DNA of 64,000 nucleotides. Source: Norana najaformis (taxonomy: Eukaryota; Annelida; Clitellata; Crassiclitellata; Hormogastridae). Below, in pieces: positions 49,111 to 60,050 of the stretch. Location of the stretch: positions 39,000,757-39,064,756 of the forward strand of contig OZ029913.1 of the NCBI GenBank assembly GCA_964023275.1, given 5' to 3'. The notes under the pieces were generated by a model. It saw only the letters and a list, made by a program, of their open reading frames with translations, was not told the DNA's origin and did not search any database. Each line of letters opens with the position of its first letter. The stretch's first letter is position 1. A program made the position numbers and the translations under genes.

Positions 49111-49809
49111 AGGCAACAATCTCTTTCTGGCCGTGGCAGTGGATGGAAGCAGCAGCAAAGAATGAGGTCGAACTGAAACTCTGGCTACTGCAAAAACATG
49201 TAATGTGTTGGGGATTGTAACCCTACCTCACCATACCTACACCTACTTCGTCTGATTTTAACCCAAATGGGCCTGCTTTAACCCCCATTAGCATGAATTA
49301 GCCTATCTAGGCATATCTTAAGCTCACCTCACCCTATCTCACACCGTAGCCTATCACAAGCGAATGATCGGCACTTTCTTTCAACAAATGAAGCATGGCT
49401 GCTCTCATTTTTTAAAGAATCGTCGAAGGCACCCGTGCCCTGAATACTAATTGGCCGGGATTGAGCGAATGAAAGACTGAGCCCCGTCGTATTTCTATGG
49501 GCCTGTATTCCCGTGAAGTACAGGTCGGGCTGCACTCCGTCTATCCGTCGGTCGACTTTGGCGAACCCTTGCTTTCTTTCAGGCATCGATGACCGACAAA
49601 TAATGACGCCAATTTTCACACGTGTCTCGTGTTCTCAACGAGATCTCGTTCGGCGAGATTTCCCGGATCAATACATCTCCGTTATAGAACGGATCGCTGC
49701 TGAATGAACGACTGACAGGAGTCGAATCTGTATGCAGCGCCACCTAGACGACCCGTTGGCCAAAAGCCCTCGAATACATGAGGCAGAAGAAAGCGACCAT
49801 GCGAATTCT

Positions 49810-50100
49810 AGCTTTAAGAATCGTGCAATGTGGCGTAATGTGATGTGATATGATGTAATGTGAAGTGATGTGTTGTGGTGTGGTGTGATGTGACGGAATG
49901 TGATGTGGTGTTTTGTGATGCGATGTTATGTTGTTTGATATGATGTGATTTGATGCGATGTGAAGTGATGTGGTGTGGTGTGTTGTGGTGTGATGTGACG
50001 GAATGTGATGTGGTGTTTTGTGATGCGATATTTTGTTATTTGATGTGATGTGATTTGATGCGATGTGATGTGATGTGGTGTAGAGTGGTGGTGTGTTTTG
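49810..50100. repeat. TGATG-based array with higher-order duplication
   Basis: TGATGTGATG pentamers, with a block of about 110 bp (GTGACGGAATGTGATGTGG...TGCGAT) present twice (about 49890 and 49995). Confidence 0.85.
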
Positions 50101-50109
50101 CATCATGCA

Positions 50110-51100
50110 GCTATCACTCTCTGGTTCCTTTTTAAATCCTCAGTTTTCTCGTCGTTCCTTCCGCATCAGAAATTCGCCTATACATCACATCGGTCTATGA
50201 GGCCGAAAGTAAACGAGTGTTTGCCTTATCTTCCTCTTTTGTTCAGTCTATCATCTGACTCGATCAGTCCATAAATTTGCTCTTTTGTATCTGTATTTCT
50301 ACAGCCTCTTTCTCTATCTGTCGCTGTCTCAGTCTCCTTCAGCCTCCGTGCCAATGGCATCTGAGAGCCTAGCACGATCAATTCCGTTTGCCATTAGATT
50401 TTCCCCTTAATATCATTAAGCCAACCACTTGGACCCTGCAACGTACCCTCTTTCTGATGATTCCGCTGCCTCGTTATTCGCCCCCGAACTCCTCCCCGCT
50501 TCTATCCTTTTCATCAATCTCAGACTCTAATTCTTCTCTTCCTACTCGCCATCTGGCGGCAGATCGTTAAAACGACGGACTTTAACCTCGGCGTCCTGGA
50601 GTCGAATCCCAAGACGACGGAATTCGGATGACTTCAAGGAGGTAGACATCGCTAGGAGGCGATGCATATATTATGAATCAAATAACGTCACGTCACGTTC
50701 CATTACCTTAAATTACATTCACTTGCATTACATTATATTGCATTCACTCGTAGTCCCTTACATTCATTGCATTCACTCACACTGCATCACATTTTCTTAC
50801 ATTACTCTATGTTATATCACATTACACTACGCTGAATTGCATTGCGTTAATTTGAATTGTTTTATACTCCATTCCATCGCAGAGTATCTCATTGCCATGT
50901 AAGGAAATTCTAAGTATGGAAGTTAAAGCGAGGCAAGTCAGGTCAGGTCAGTTCAGGTCAGGTCAGATCAGGTCAGTTTAGGTGGGTTTAGATAAATAAT
51001 ATATTTGCATGTTGTCCTGCAGTATTATTGCTTCCATGTTTCGAAGTTGCTATAATACCATGATACAGTTGTTGCTGTAACATCGCTTCAGTATGAGGAT
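50110..51100. other. Intergenic, no gene seen
   Basis: CATTACATT-type and CAGGTCAGGTCAG repeats (50700-50890, 50940-50985). TCGAATCCC at 50603 is an isolated B-box-like word. Confidence 0.4.
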
Positions 51101-51104
51101 CGAC

Positions 51105-51120
51105 AGACAAAGAGAAAAGA

Positions 51121-51151
<31 letters not shown>

Positions 51152-51700
51152 CTAATAATGAGATTAAAGAAAAGACAAACACAATGATGGAGGGAGGGAA
51201 GAAAGCAAAGAAGACGGAATGAAAGCAAATGGACTACGACCATTCAGACAGTGATGAAAGGCAAAAAGGGTGAAATGAAGAGTTCCATGGAGATAAGAGG
51301 GTGACAGACATATTAGTATCGATATTGAGGCAGAGGAGAAACAGAGATAAAGACAGAAGCACCGACAGAAGCAAGATCAAAGATCGAGCCGGATTCAGAG
51401 GGACAGAAAGCGACACATAGGGAGAGACAGAAGCAGACATATGAGCAGATAAACAAAGACCGATAGAGGGAGAGGGAACGGCGAGATAAACACAGAGAAA
51501 AACAAAGACAGACATAGAAGAAGAAACATACACAAGTACAAAAGACAGACATAGAGAAAGACATACATATACTGATGCAAAGACAGTAACAGAAAGAGAC
51601 CGAGGCACAGTCAGATAAAGAAACAGAGGCAGAGACAGAGATAGAGACAGCGACAGAGACCAAGGCAAAGACAGACACTGACAGATAGAGCGACAGCAGA
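51105..51700. repeat. GACAGAGA-rich purine tract
   Basis: About 600 bp of AGACAGAGACAG, AGAGAGA and similar words. The long minus-strand frames (SLSVSV) are low-complexity. Confidence 0.8.
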
Positions 51701-51704
51701 GGCG

Positions 51705-51957
51705 TCGAGCGAGGTCTAGTAATCCATAACGACATCATTTGTTCGTTGATCAGAGGGAGCCTAGGGTAAACAGCTTGCCCCGCCGCTCCTTCGCTCGTTG
51801 CTTCGCCTGCTGCCTCGCCCATCAGACGACTGAATTGGCGCCTGATAACACCAGCATCCGCATCATTCGCATCATCATCACCAGCATCACTAGACGCAGC
51901 AGCAGCAGCAGTTGCCGTTGGCGTCTGACAACCACACCCTTTGGCTCGAGAAGCCAT
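51705..51957 (-). CDS. Candidate 5' coding exon, Ala/Asp/Ser-rich
   Basis: From ATG at 51957 (minus) the frame MASRAKGCGCQTPTATAAAA continues through SSDAGDDDANDADAGV and RRQFSRLMGEAAGEA to about 51705. It is more GC-rich than its surroundings. A possible donor, GTCAGT, follows near 51690. No domain was recognised; the Ala/Asp runs come partly from GCA/GAT triplet repeats, so it may be chance. Confidence 0.2.
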
Positions 51958-52057
51958 AGTGATATCTCTCACAGCCAGACACTAGTGTAGCTGGACTGAT
52001 CGAATTCGAATTATTTTTCTAATAAAAACTAGCATCAGTTCGTTTAAAAGAGTTTTA

Positions 52058-52190
52058 AAACTGTTGACGATATGCTTGCTAACTTGCTTATGTGCGTTCT
52101 AACGAATTTTCAGGCTTGTGCAAAAAATGAGCTTCATAACACGGGCAACAGTTTTAAAAACTGCAATTAGATAGCAGTGAAAATGTCTCG
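52058..52190 (+). mobile_element. Unclassified interspersed repeat, copy 2
   Basis: Direct-orientation partner of 46780-46925. Confidence 0.6.
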
Positions 52191-52217
52191 TTCGATTTGT
52201 TTTGGTCGTTGATTTCT

Positions 52218-52397
52218 CTAACATGATGGCTAATTCGTTGAGCGCTTGCCTTTAACGTGGAGTGTGCCGGCTCAAGTCTCCCATCCTGAGACGGTTGCTG
52301 TATAGGAACCTTGAGCAGATCCTAAACGCGCAATTGCTCAACACTGTCGCCTGATGACTGTCATGAATAGTGGCGCTATATAAATACTGAAAAATGA
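52218..52397 (+). mobile_element. tRNA-derived SINE, family A
   Basis: A box TGGCTAATTCGTTGAGCG, B box GGCTCAAGTCTCC, GAGACGGTTGCTGTATAGG, CGCAATTGCTCAACACTGTC, and the tail GTGGCGCTATATAAATACTG. Nearly collinear with 30436-30622. Confidence 0.75.
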
Positions 52398-52399
52398 CA

Positions 52400-53430
52400 A
52401 TACTAATAATTATAGTAGCGGTAGTAGTATTAGTAGTAGCAGTGGTGGTAGTAGTGGTAGTAGTAGTGGTAGTAGTGGTAGTGGTAGTAGTGGTAGTTAT
52501 GGTGGTGGCAGTAGCAGTAGCCGCATCAGCAGGAGCAGCAGTAGTAGAAATAGTCTGTGTCTTTGTGTGTTGTGGACAGACTGTTTTTAAGATCTCAGGT
52601 CACGGATGAGTAGAAGCGTGAGGAGGGGAGACATAGTCCTCCTTAGTAGACCATGTTCGTCTAATCAAGACAAGAATACCTTATTTGGCCACAGCTTATC
52701 CTCCTGCTCCTCCTCCTCGTCCTCTTACCCTTCCTCTTACTCTTCCTCTTATTCTTCCGCTTCCTCCTCCTTCTATTACTACTCCTCCTCCTCCTCCTTC
52801 TTACTTTATCCCCACGATTTTCTATTCCTAGCCCTGGTGGTCATTGGCTCGTAAGTCCTCTTTTATTCCACGTCCTTTGCATCTTCGTCTTCTCAGTTTC
52901 CTGATCTTTATCGTCGCTTTCAGGCCACTCTAACTTTCTCACTTTCTCTTCCTCCGTCCTCCTCAAGCTGCTGTTCCTCCTCCTCTTCATCCTAAGCATC
53001 GTCGTCCTCACATTCCTCGCATTTTTTTCTTCCAAGTTTTTCACTATCTCTCTCTCTCTCTCTCTCTATCACTCTCCTTCTCACTCTTCCTCCTGCTCCT
53101 GATCTTGATCTTCGTCATATAACTCCTTCTCCTCCTCTTTCCGTTCTTTTACTTTTCCTTCTCTTACTTCTTCTATTCATCCTATTTCTCTTTTGTCTCT
53201 TCCTCATCTCATTGTCCTCGTTTCTCTCTTTCTTCTCTTCATCCTCTTGTGGCTCATCTTATCACATCGTAATTCTCTTCCTCATCTCACTTCTCTTCTT
53301 CCTTCCTCCTCTTCTTCCTCTTCCCTTATTTTCTTCGTCCTCTCCTCCTCTTCCTTCTCCTTCTCACCTCTTTCTGCTCTTCTTCCGATTTCAACATACC
53401 TACCTCCATGACTTACGCAGCCCCTTATTC
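52400..53430. repeat. GTA tract followed by a 700-bp polypyrimidine region
   Basis: GTAGTAGTGGTAG (52405-52545), then TCCTCC/TCTTCC-dominated sequence (52695-53430) with a CTCTCTCT core at 53045-53075. Encoded frames are Ser/Leu/Phe low-complexity. Confidence 0.85.
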
Positions 53431-53519
53431 TTACCCTCTACGATTTCCTCAGTTTCACTGTGTCACTCCCTCTTTGTCTCCCCCACCCCCAATGCCCCAA
53501 CACAACGACGACCACAAGG

Positions 53520-53741
53520 CTCTCGTGGCAATGTCTCCGTCCGAGGCGCGCGCTACCAGCGCTGCTCGGTGGCCACAGGCCGCATCCCAGAGACCGCCCC
53601 GATTGCTGCTTGCGGGCCGAGTCCGTCCGATCGCCTCGCGGCCGCGTGGCTAGCTCTGCTGCTCGAGTCCCAGACAAGAGGCTGCGTCCCCGTTGCGGTC
53701 GTATTAGGTCCATCGTTCAGATCCGCAGCAGATAGAAACAC
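53520..53741 (+). CDS. Candidate GC-rich exon
   Basis: An island much richer in GC than its surroundings. After an acceptor-like CACAAG and a long pyrimidine tract, one frame runs open through RGNVSVRGARYQRCSV, CGPSPSDRLAAAWLALLLES and TRGCVPVAVVLGPSF to a good donor GTAAGC at 53742. Composition is protein-like, but other frames are also open, as expected for GC-rich DNA. No family recognised. Confidence 0.25.
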
Positions 53742-53809
53742 TTCGGTAAGCAACGATTGTAACTGCTGTGCGTACTCTCTCGGATGTAACGGCGACGAAT
53801 AGAACGAGT

Positions 53810-54060
53810 GAGCGAAGAAGGCAGGCAGAAGAAGAGAGAAGCAGGAAAGTTAAGAGATTGAATGAGAGAGACAGTGCGAGAGACACAGAGATAAGGAAAC
53901 AATGAGGGAGACAGTGGGAGAGAAAAAAGATAAACAGAGAAAGTGAAAGACAGATAAAAAGAAACGCAACAGGACAAACAGTGAGAGAGACTGTAACACA
54001 AGGACGGACAATGAGAGAAACAAACAGAATAGAACAGAACGGAACAGAACAAAACGAAAT
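53810..54060. repeat. GAGA-rich purine tract
   Basis: GAGAGACAGTG and AACAGAAC words. Confidence 0.75.
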
Positions 54061-54145
54061 GACTGAGAAAGGAGCCGACGCATAGCCAGACCTCCTTTCC
54101 TCTCTGTCTCTCTGTCTCTCTCTTCCTCTCCCTCCCTGCGTCTAA

Positions 54146-54259
54146 GAATTGCTCTGAATGTCAGCCGAAATCATCGAGAGGATCAATTGAATGCGGCGCT
54201 AGGGAGCGGACTATCACGAATCACTTTCAAGAGCAGCACGGAATCAGGAGAAGCGAGAA
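54146..54259 (+). CDS. Candidate internal exon
   Basis: Flanked by a strong pyrimidine tract ending GTCTAAG and by the donor GTAAGA at 54260. The open frame reads NCSECQPKSSRGSIECGARE, then RTITNHFQEQHGIRRSEK (38 codons). It could follow the candidate exon at 53520-53741 on the same strand, but the phases were not shown to agree. No homology recognised. Confidence 0.25.
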
Positions 54260-54489
54260 GGTAAGAGAGTGCATTAGAGACGGCGGTCTGCTGAACGTGC
54301 GACGGAATCGTCTTAATACGATCTCGTGGAGTTCAGTTCAATGCCTTCGAACGTCAACGGCGTCGGCGACGGCGACGGCGGTCAAATGTAATTGCGGCGG
54401 CGTCTATCGAGTGCCCGAGTTTCGCTTCTTGTGATCGCTCGTGAAAGAGAGCAGGCGCCCGTCAGCAGACAGCCAAGACTAGGTGGTAG

Positions 54490-54835
54490 GGTGGAGGGTC
54501 GATGGATAGAGGGAAGGAGAAGGAAAGGGAATGGGTTAGTTAGTGATTGGGTTGATGGATGGAGGGATGGAGAGAGGGAGGGAGGAAGGGATTTAATCAG
54601 GGAGGAGGGAGGGATGGAGTGCCAACTGAATGGATGGGTGGATGAATGGATAAATGGCTGGGTGGATGGATGGAGGGAGGGAGAGAGGGAGGAGGGATTT
54701 AATCAGGGAGGAAGGAGGGATGGAGTGCCTACTGAATGGATGGGTGAAAGAATGGATAAATGGCTGGGAGGATGGATGGATGGTTGATGGATGGATAGAT
54801 GGATGGATGGATGGATGGATGGATACCTGACGGAA
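54490..54835. repeat. GGAT/GGGA repeats with a duplicated 110-bp block
   Basis: The block GGAGGGA...GGGATTTAATCAGGGAGGA...GGAGTGCC(A/T)ACTGAATGG occurs twice (about 54556-54667 and 54668-54780), followed by GGATGGATGGAT. Confidence 0.85.
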
Positions 54836-54839
54836 ATTC

Positions 54840-55430
54840 AGGGAAGTTAACTAAGATCGTGTAAGAGCATAATTATATTCGGATGGATGAACGATAGTTT
54901 CTAATCACCGCTTGGTGAAGACAATTTTTATCCCCACTGTTGTTTGCTATCAGTCGGCTAACTTATAACATTTCTGGAAAGCTTTGATTTCAATGCCCAC
55001 ACACAAAACTCGCTGTTTTCCCCACTATAATTATTAACAGAACAATTCATCGTTTATTACTTTATTGCGTTATTGCGTCATTATAACGATATGATGTTGT
55101 TATGCTATGACGCTATTGCTTTATTACAATATTGCGTTATTCCGTTATTCAATAATTACGTTATAAGGTTGGTTATTAAGTTATTGCGTTATGATGTTGA
55201 TATACTGTTGGATTATTACGTGATTACACAATTGGGTTATTCCGTTATTTTAGTTGTATTATTACGTCATTATGTTCTCAATGTCGTTATGTTATGTGTG
55301 ATTGCGTTATTACATTTCATTTCATTTTTGTTACATTTCAACTATTGTTGGATTTCGCAGGACAGGCAATATTAATTCAGACATATTTGCGCTATCGTAA
55401 ATGCACACGAATGTATCTATAACACAACTT
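54840..55430. repeat. Degenerate TTATTGCG/GTTAT repeats
   Basis: TTATTGCGTTATT words recur between 55050 and 55315. The rest is featureless. Confidence 0.5.
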
Positions 55431-55499
55431 GGCATCAGAGTGGCTGCGGAAGGATGCTCCAGTGGTTAACGTATAGCATTCTTACTCGCATCAGCATAA

Positions 55500-56310
55500 A
55501 GTGTAACATTTTAGTATTTTCTTTATCTTCCCGTATCTTCGGTGTATCGTTGCGTATCTTCGGTGTATGGTTGGATATCTGTTGTGTATCGCTGCGTGTT
55601 TTCAGTATATGGTTGCATATTTTTAGTGTATTAATCAATATTCTTCTTTGTTTCATTGCATATCTTCGACATTACTCTACATTTCAGCCAACCTGACTAT
55701 CTTCACTCTATACTGACTCCTAAGACTTCTCTACTCGACCAGGTCCTCTGCCTGTCTAAACCTGACTAATCCGAGGACAAGAACAGCTCTCGGTAGGCTT
55801 GCCTTTCCTGTCACTGGACCTAGACTCTGGAACTTTTTCGGGCAAATGTTCTCTCGGCAAAGTGTTTTGGCTAAAGTCTGTTTTGGCTAGCCTGTTTTGG
55901 CTAAAGTCTGTTTTGGCTAGCCTGTTTTGGCTAAAGTCTGTTTTGGCGTTCAGATCCAGACTAAAAACTCACCTCTTCCTGGAATCATTTCCTCCGTTGG
56001 CTGTCTCTTTGTCTTCTGGACTCTCCCTTGGCTTTTCGACCGGACTCACCATGGAATTTGACTTGGACAACGATTTTGCTTAGCAGCGACCATCGACTGA
56101 TGCTTTGAGCATTATTACAGTGGCGCTATAGAAGTTCTTAGATTAGATCACAGGTATTTTTGCGTATCTTTTTTTATTGCTATATATTATTGTCTTTGTA
56201 TCCGGGCATATATTCGACGTATTGTTCCTTATCTTCAGTGTATCGCTGCGTATCTTCAGTGCATGTTTGTATATCTTCTAAATATCGATCCGTATTTCTC
56301 AGCTGTTGCG
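55500..56310. repeat. 22-bp minisatellite GCGTATCTTCGGTGTATCGTT, interrupted by a LINE
   Basis: Units occur at 55535-55675 and again at 56155-56310. The LINE 3' fragment 55690-56150 lies between, so the element inserted into the array. Confidence 0.7.
55690..56150 (+). mobile_element. L2/CR1-like LINE C-terminal fragment and 3' UTR
   Basis: AFPVTGPRLWN matches the AFSVAGPxLWNSLP motif. After a frameshift RSRLKTHLFLESFPPL follows, then TAG, the block GCGACCATCGACTGATGC...AGTGGCGCTATAGAAG and TTAGATTAGA. Between the motifs a 30-bp unit (CTGTTTTGGCTAAAGTCTG-based) is expanded, giving FWLKSVLASL repeats. Confidence 0.8.
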
Positions 56311-56860
56311 TGACATTGATCGTGAATCTGTTTTCACCTTTTCTACGGCGCTGTTCCATGGAATCTCGTGTCTCGTGTCGGCTGCTAACTCGCCCTCTTT
56401 GTCATTTTGGCGAATTTCTTTCTTCTAAATGCAAAACCTTTTGCTCGATAATGTCTTCCATGTTTGGACGTTTGTTTCTGCTCCTAAGTTTGCGTGTCGG
56501 AATTATTCTTTGTTTCCGCCGCAGATTTCAAACATTCTGGACGGTAGTTTCTACACATGTCATCTTGGCGTACTTGGCTGCATGAGGAAAGATGGGCTTC
56601 CTAGTGTATGGTCGAACCTTAATCTACGGTCTTATGCACGCAGTCTTCAGCCGGGTAATGGTCTCGGCGGAGGAGAAGCGACGAGGATCTTTGGAGTAAC
56701 CTCGGCCATCAATCACATGTTGCCCTTTGACCTACCGACCGGTAGGCGACGAATACCTGTTCTACTCAGACCCTACCGCCAATGATGGACTTCTGGCCAG
56801 TGGTATTATTGTGTTCCGCGGACCCTACCGCCTGTCGTCTCTCTATCCCATCGACGCAAC
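56311..56860. other. No recognised gene
   Basis: Two overlapping plus-strand frames (56160-56585 and 56429-56785) have no known motif or clear splice context. Confidence 0.3.
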
Positions 56861-56879
56861 TTGTCCAGGAACTCTGCCA

Positions 56880-57075
56880 TCTGTCAACTCTGGGTAGGAA
56901 TCCGTTGGTTGGGCTCCACGTGTGTGCGAGGGCTTCCCACTGCCGACTCTTCTACTTATCCGTGCATTGTGTCGCTTGCTGACGTACTTTCTGTTCTTAA
57001 TTATGTTTGACATCATTTAGACAGCGGCGCCTTTGTGAGATACTTGAATGGCGTTATATCAAATGTCTCGATAAC
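56880..57075 (+). mobile_element. SINE-like repeat, family D
   Basis: GAATCCGTTGGTTGGGCTC, CGTGTGTGCGAGGGC and CTTGCTGACGTACTTTCTG match the copy at 57915-58090. The tail is GGCGCCTTTGTGAGATACTT then GAATGGCGTTATATC. Confidence 0.6.
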
Positions 57076-57079
57076 TAAC

Positions 57080-57425
57080 TAACTCTCTCTCTCTCACCTG
57101 GCACAATCACTCCCGTCGCTCAGCGAATTGGCTCCCTTACCCCTAAATTACTCCCAAGCTTCCTCTCTAATTTCCTCGCTTTCTGCTACATCCCTTTAAC
57201 CAGGTCTTATTCCACCGGGCTCCTTACATACCTCCACCGCTCTTTCTATCTTACTCCCTAACCTCTGCTTCCATCTACCTCCCTCGCTTCCTGCTTCCTT
57301 TTCTTGTCTCATTCGCTCCCTGCCTTTCTCTCCCCTTACCACTCTCCCACAATCCCTGTCTTCCTGCTTCCCTCTCTTTCTGCCTCCCTGTCTCCCTCCC
57401 TATCTAACCCTATCCAATCCACCAC
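57080..57425. repeat. CTCCCT/TCTC pyrimidine-rich region
   Basis: Repeated CTCCCTnnCTTCC words; no gene. Confidence 0.6.
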
Positions 57426-57429
57426 TGCT

Positions 57430-57910
57430 TCCCAATCGCTGGATGATAATAACGACTGGGAACAATAATGAATAGAGCATCGGAAGAAAGAGTAGTGGAT
57501 TCGTCCAATTCGAGACCCAGGATGCGAGATCGCCGACCGTGGAACTATCCATCACTAGACCAGTTTCTGTCGGCAACGCTCTAGCTTCCGAACGCCAACG
57601 GTTTTTCTAGAGCCATCGCTACAGAGCGTTGCTATTTCAGCTGAGTTCTTTTCAGCTGTTGATGTTTCAGCTGTTTGCGTAGTTTCAACTGCTGATGTTG
57701 CTTTAGCAGTTTGTGTTGTTTGTTGCATAATTGCTTGAGTTGTTTATGCTGCTAAGGTTGCCTCTGTTGTTGAGCTTTTCTACGGAACTGTAAGTTATAA
57801 GAGAGATTTTAGCAGGCGCAACATAAATGTCGAGATACAGACAAACAACAACACAAACAGTTCATCGCCTGTCGTTCTTCGCCATCGATAAAATGCGCTA
57901 AAGGAACTCT
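57430..57910. other. Intergenic, no gene seen
   Basis: CAGCTGTT-type words (57640-57740) and a tail-like GCAGGCGCAACATAAATGTC at 57808-57830. Confidence 0.4.
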
Positions 57911-57914
57911 GAAC

Positions 57915-58095
57915 AAAGTGTTAACTATCAACTTCGGATGGAAATCCGTTGGTTAGTCTCGGGTGTGTGCGGGAGCCGATGTGTACAACAGGTGACTTTT
58001 CTAATTATCTGAGCGTTGCTTGCTAACTGATGAACTTTCTGTTTTTAATCCCATTTAACGTCACTGAGGCTAGAGTAGAGAGCGCCACTGAGTAG
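57915..58095 (+). mobile_element. SINE-like repeat, family D
   Basis: GAAATCCGTTGGTTAGTCTC, GTGTGTGCGGGAGCC, ATTATCTGAGCGTTGCTTGC and TTTAACGTCACTGAGGCTAG. Compare 56880-57075 and 32760-32905. Confidence 0.6.
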
Positions 58096-58114
58096 CTTCT
58101 CTTTTTCCATTCTA

Positions 58115-58565
58115 TTCTAGTTGTTTCTGTAGTGGCGTTATCATAATGGCCGTCATCAATCGATGGTCGCTTCAAGTGATGTCGTAATCAAGGATCCATT
58201 GGATAAGCCATATGGAATTTCTGATGGATCAGAAAAAAAGAAGACAGGCTACGGAGCAAGTTGAAACAGATGATTCTTAAGTTTAGACCTGAACATGACA
58301 TGAAAGAATTGACAGAACGAACTGAACTGCGCAGTGAATTCCAAAGCTCTGGACCAGCTACCGAGAAGGCCCGAGAGCCCAACACTCTTCGGGTACGGGG
58401 CACAGCAAGAGTCCCAGTGTCCATTGATCGAGTGAGCATGAAACAGAGATAGGTCGGCTCATTTAAATGTAGTACTTCGTTAACTAAAAGACAGATTTTA
58501 AATTGGATTCTCTGCTCGATGGGTAGTCAACGCAATGAATGAAATATTGACAAAATATGCTGATA
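58115..58565 (-). mobile_element. L2/CR1-like LINE, C-terminal region and 3' end
   Basis: The minus frame keeps RAFSVAGPELWNSLRSSV, the hallmark C-terminus of L2/CR1 ORF2, preceded by a decayed HWLP region. The 3' block TGAAGCGACCATCGATTGATG...AACGCCACTACAG follows at 58130-58175. Confidence 0.8.
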
Positions 58566-58799
58566 TTTACGGATCTTTGTTATGGTTCTTGTGAGAGAGT
58601 TTTGAACCATTTGTTGTTTGTTCAGACCTCTCTTTGTGACACCAGTAAGAAATGAGTAGGAGTAGCCAAACCTGCTGGAAACGAATGCATTAACTACTGG
58701 GATTGCGACAGTATGACTCTAGGTGAAATTGAGCTGATCTGCACAGGGCCTGAACATAATTAACAAATGACATGGTGGAATCAAACACCATGCCCAAAC

Positions 58800-59470
58800 T
58801 GCGTGTGTATTCACAACTAAGTATCTGCAGCCTTCTTTGATTGAGCAGGAATACACTCATCCTTGATTTTCGATAAAGTTGAATTTAATTGGACGGCAAG
58901 TCCAATAGCTGTCTGTTCCGGAGACGACCACAGGGGAGGCAACGATGTCAGCTTTGAAGGTGAAACATTGAGCATTTTCCAAGGACGGCAGCTGATAAAA
59001 TAGTAATTGGAAGGCGGCTTTTGATGGAAATAAACCTGAACAGTATTGGTTGTATGGTCAGACGAATATGACTCAGCAGAGCAACTGCATCGGGTGATCA
59101 AGTGTATGACCCAGATAATGAGTTGGAAATGAGACGTGCTGCGTTACAATAAAGTCCAATAGAAAATTCTGGAATTTTTGTAAAGCGTAGGTATGAGTGT
59201 CTGTGTGTATATTGAAGTCGCACTTTATTATAAGTTCAGAAGGAAAAGAAATTAGGAATTCAAGCAATAATTGGAATTCAGAGGAACAATCAAAAAGTGA
59301 AAGAGAGGGTAGAAATAAGGCTTCGAAATGACTTTGGGATTGGATTAGGTGAAGGAAAGCGAACAAGTTTCAAATGTGATTTATAAAGGAAGGCAACTTC
59401 TCTGCCAAGTTTATCCAGGTGAGAATCATTTAGTGTGTTGCGGGGGCTGCACGGCTTATTGGTGGCATCT
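58800..59470 (-). mobile_element. L2/CR1-like LINE, endonuclease-domain fragment
   Basis: Minus frames read VAFLYKSHLKL, then CDFNIHTDT (from GDFNIH), then QHVSFPTHYLGHTLDHPM, which is the APE-type endonuclease pattern QxVxxPTHxxGHTLD. SSDHTTNTVQVYF (from SDH) and the linker to the reverse transcriptase follow. It is frameshifted and stopped. Confidence 0.8.
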
Positions 59471-59479
59471 CTAGGTTTG

Positions 59480-59900
59480 GTCATGTCCCTGATTTCATGC
59501 GAGATGAGTTTCACTGGCTTCCTATGAGTCAGAGCATCCACTATAGGGTCATCGTCTATGTTTGGAACTCCTTGTTGGGTATTGCCCCCTCTTACTTGAG
59601 GGAGCTTTGCCTACCTGTCCGGTCCAATTTGGGACCTGCTTCTCTTCGCTCCGCTGCTAGTGTTAATCTACTAGTGCCTCATGCTCGCACCTCGACCGTG
59701 CAGCGTCGTGCTTTCTCTGTTGCTGGCCCAACTCTCTGGAATGGACTTCCTGTTACTCTACGTCTTCTGCCCCGGGATTTTACTTCTATCTTCTATTCTT
59801 CTCTTAAGACTGTTCTCTTTCGCCGAGGTTGGTTTGGGAGCGCTTCTGAGTAGTGTTCTTGAAGGGGCGCTATATAAGTGTTCTGTATAAATAAATAAAT
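59480..59900 (+). mobile_element. L2/CR1-like LINE, C-terminal ORF fragment with tail
   Basis: An open frame of about 118 codons starts FHWLPMSQSIHYRVIV, continues LLGIAPSYLRELC and RRAFSVAGPTLWNGLP, and ends SSLKTVLFRRG. The stop is followed by GGGGCGCTATATAAGTG and an AAATAAATAAATTAATTAATT tail. It is in better condition than other copies and lies head-to-head with the fragment at 58800-59470. Confidence 0.85.
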
Positions 59901-60050
59901 TAATTAATTGAATAAATAAATAAAATGATGGAAAAATTGTCAGACATGAAGGAAAGTGTGTCAGATGGTAGGAATCGAGTTTCATTGACAGGAATTATAT
60001 CTACGATTATTCAAGATATAATTTTGATAATTTTTTCGATAATTTGAGGA

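Noticed and set aside
51234..51972. Long Ser/Leu/Val frame (219 codons) on the minus strand
   Set aside because: Most of it is a GACAGAGA tract. Only the first 80 codons have protein-like composition and are listed as a weak candidate.
53212..53530. N-terminal part of the 196-codon plus frame
   Set aside because: It is a polypyrimidine tract with Ser/Leu/Pro bias. Only the GC-rich part is kept as a candidate.
56160..56785. Two overlapping plus-strand frames of 118-141 codons
   Set aside because: They begin in the 22-bp minisatellite or just after it and show no conserved motif.
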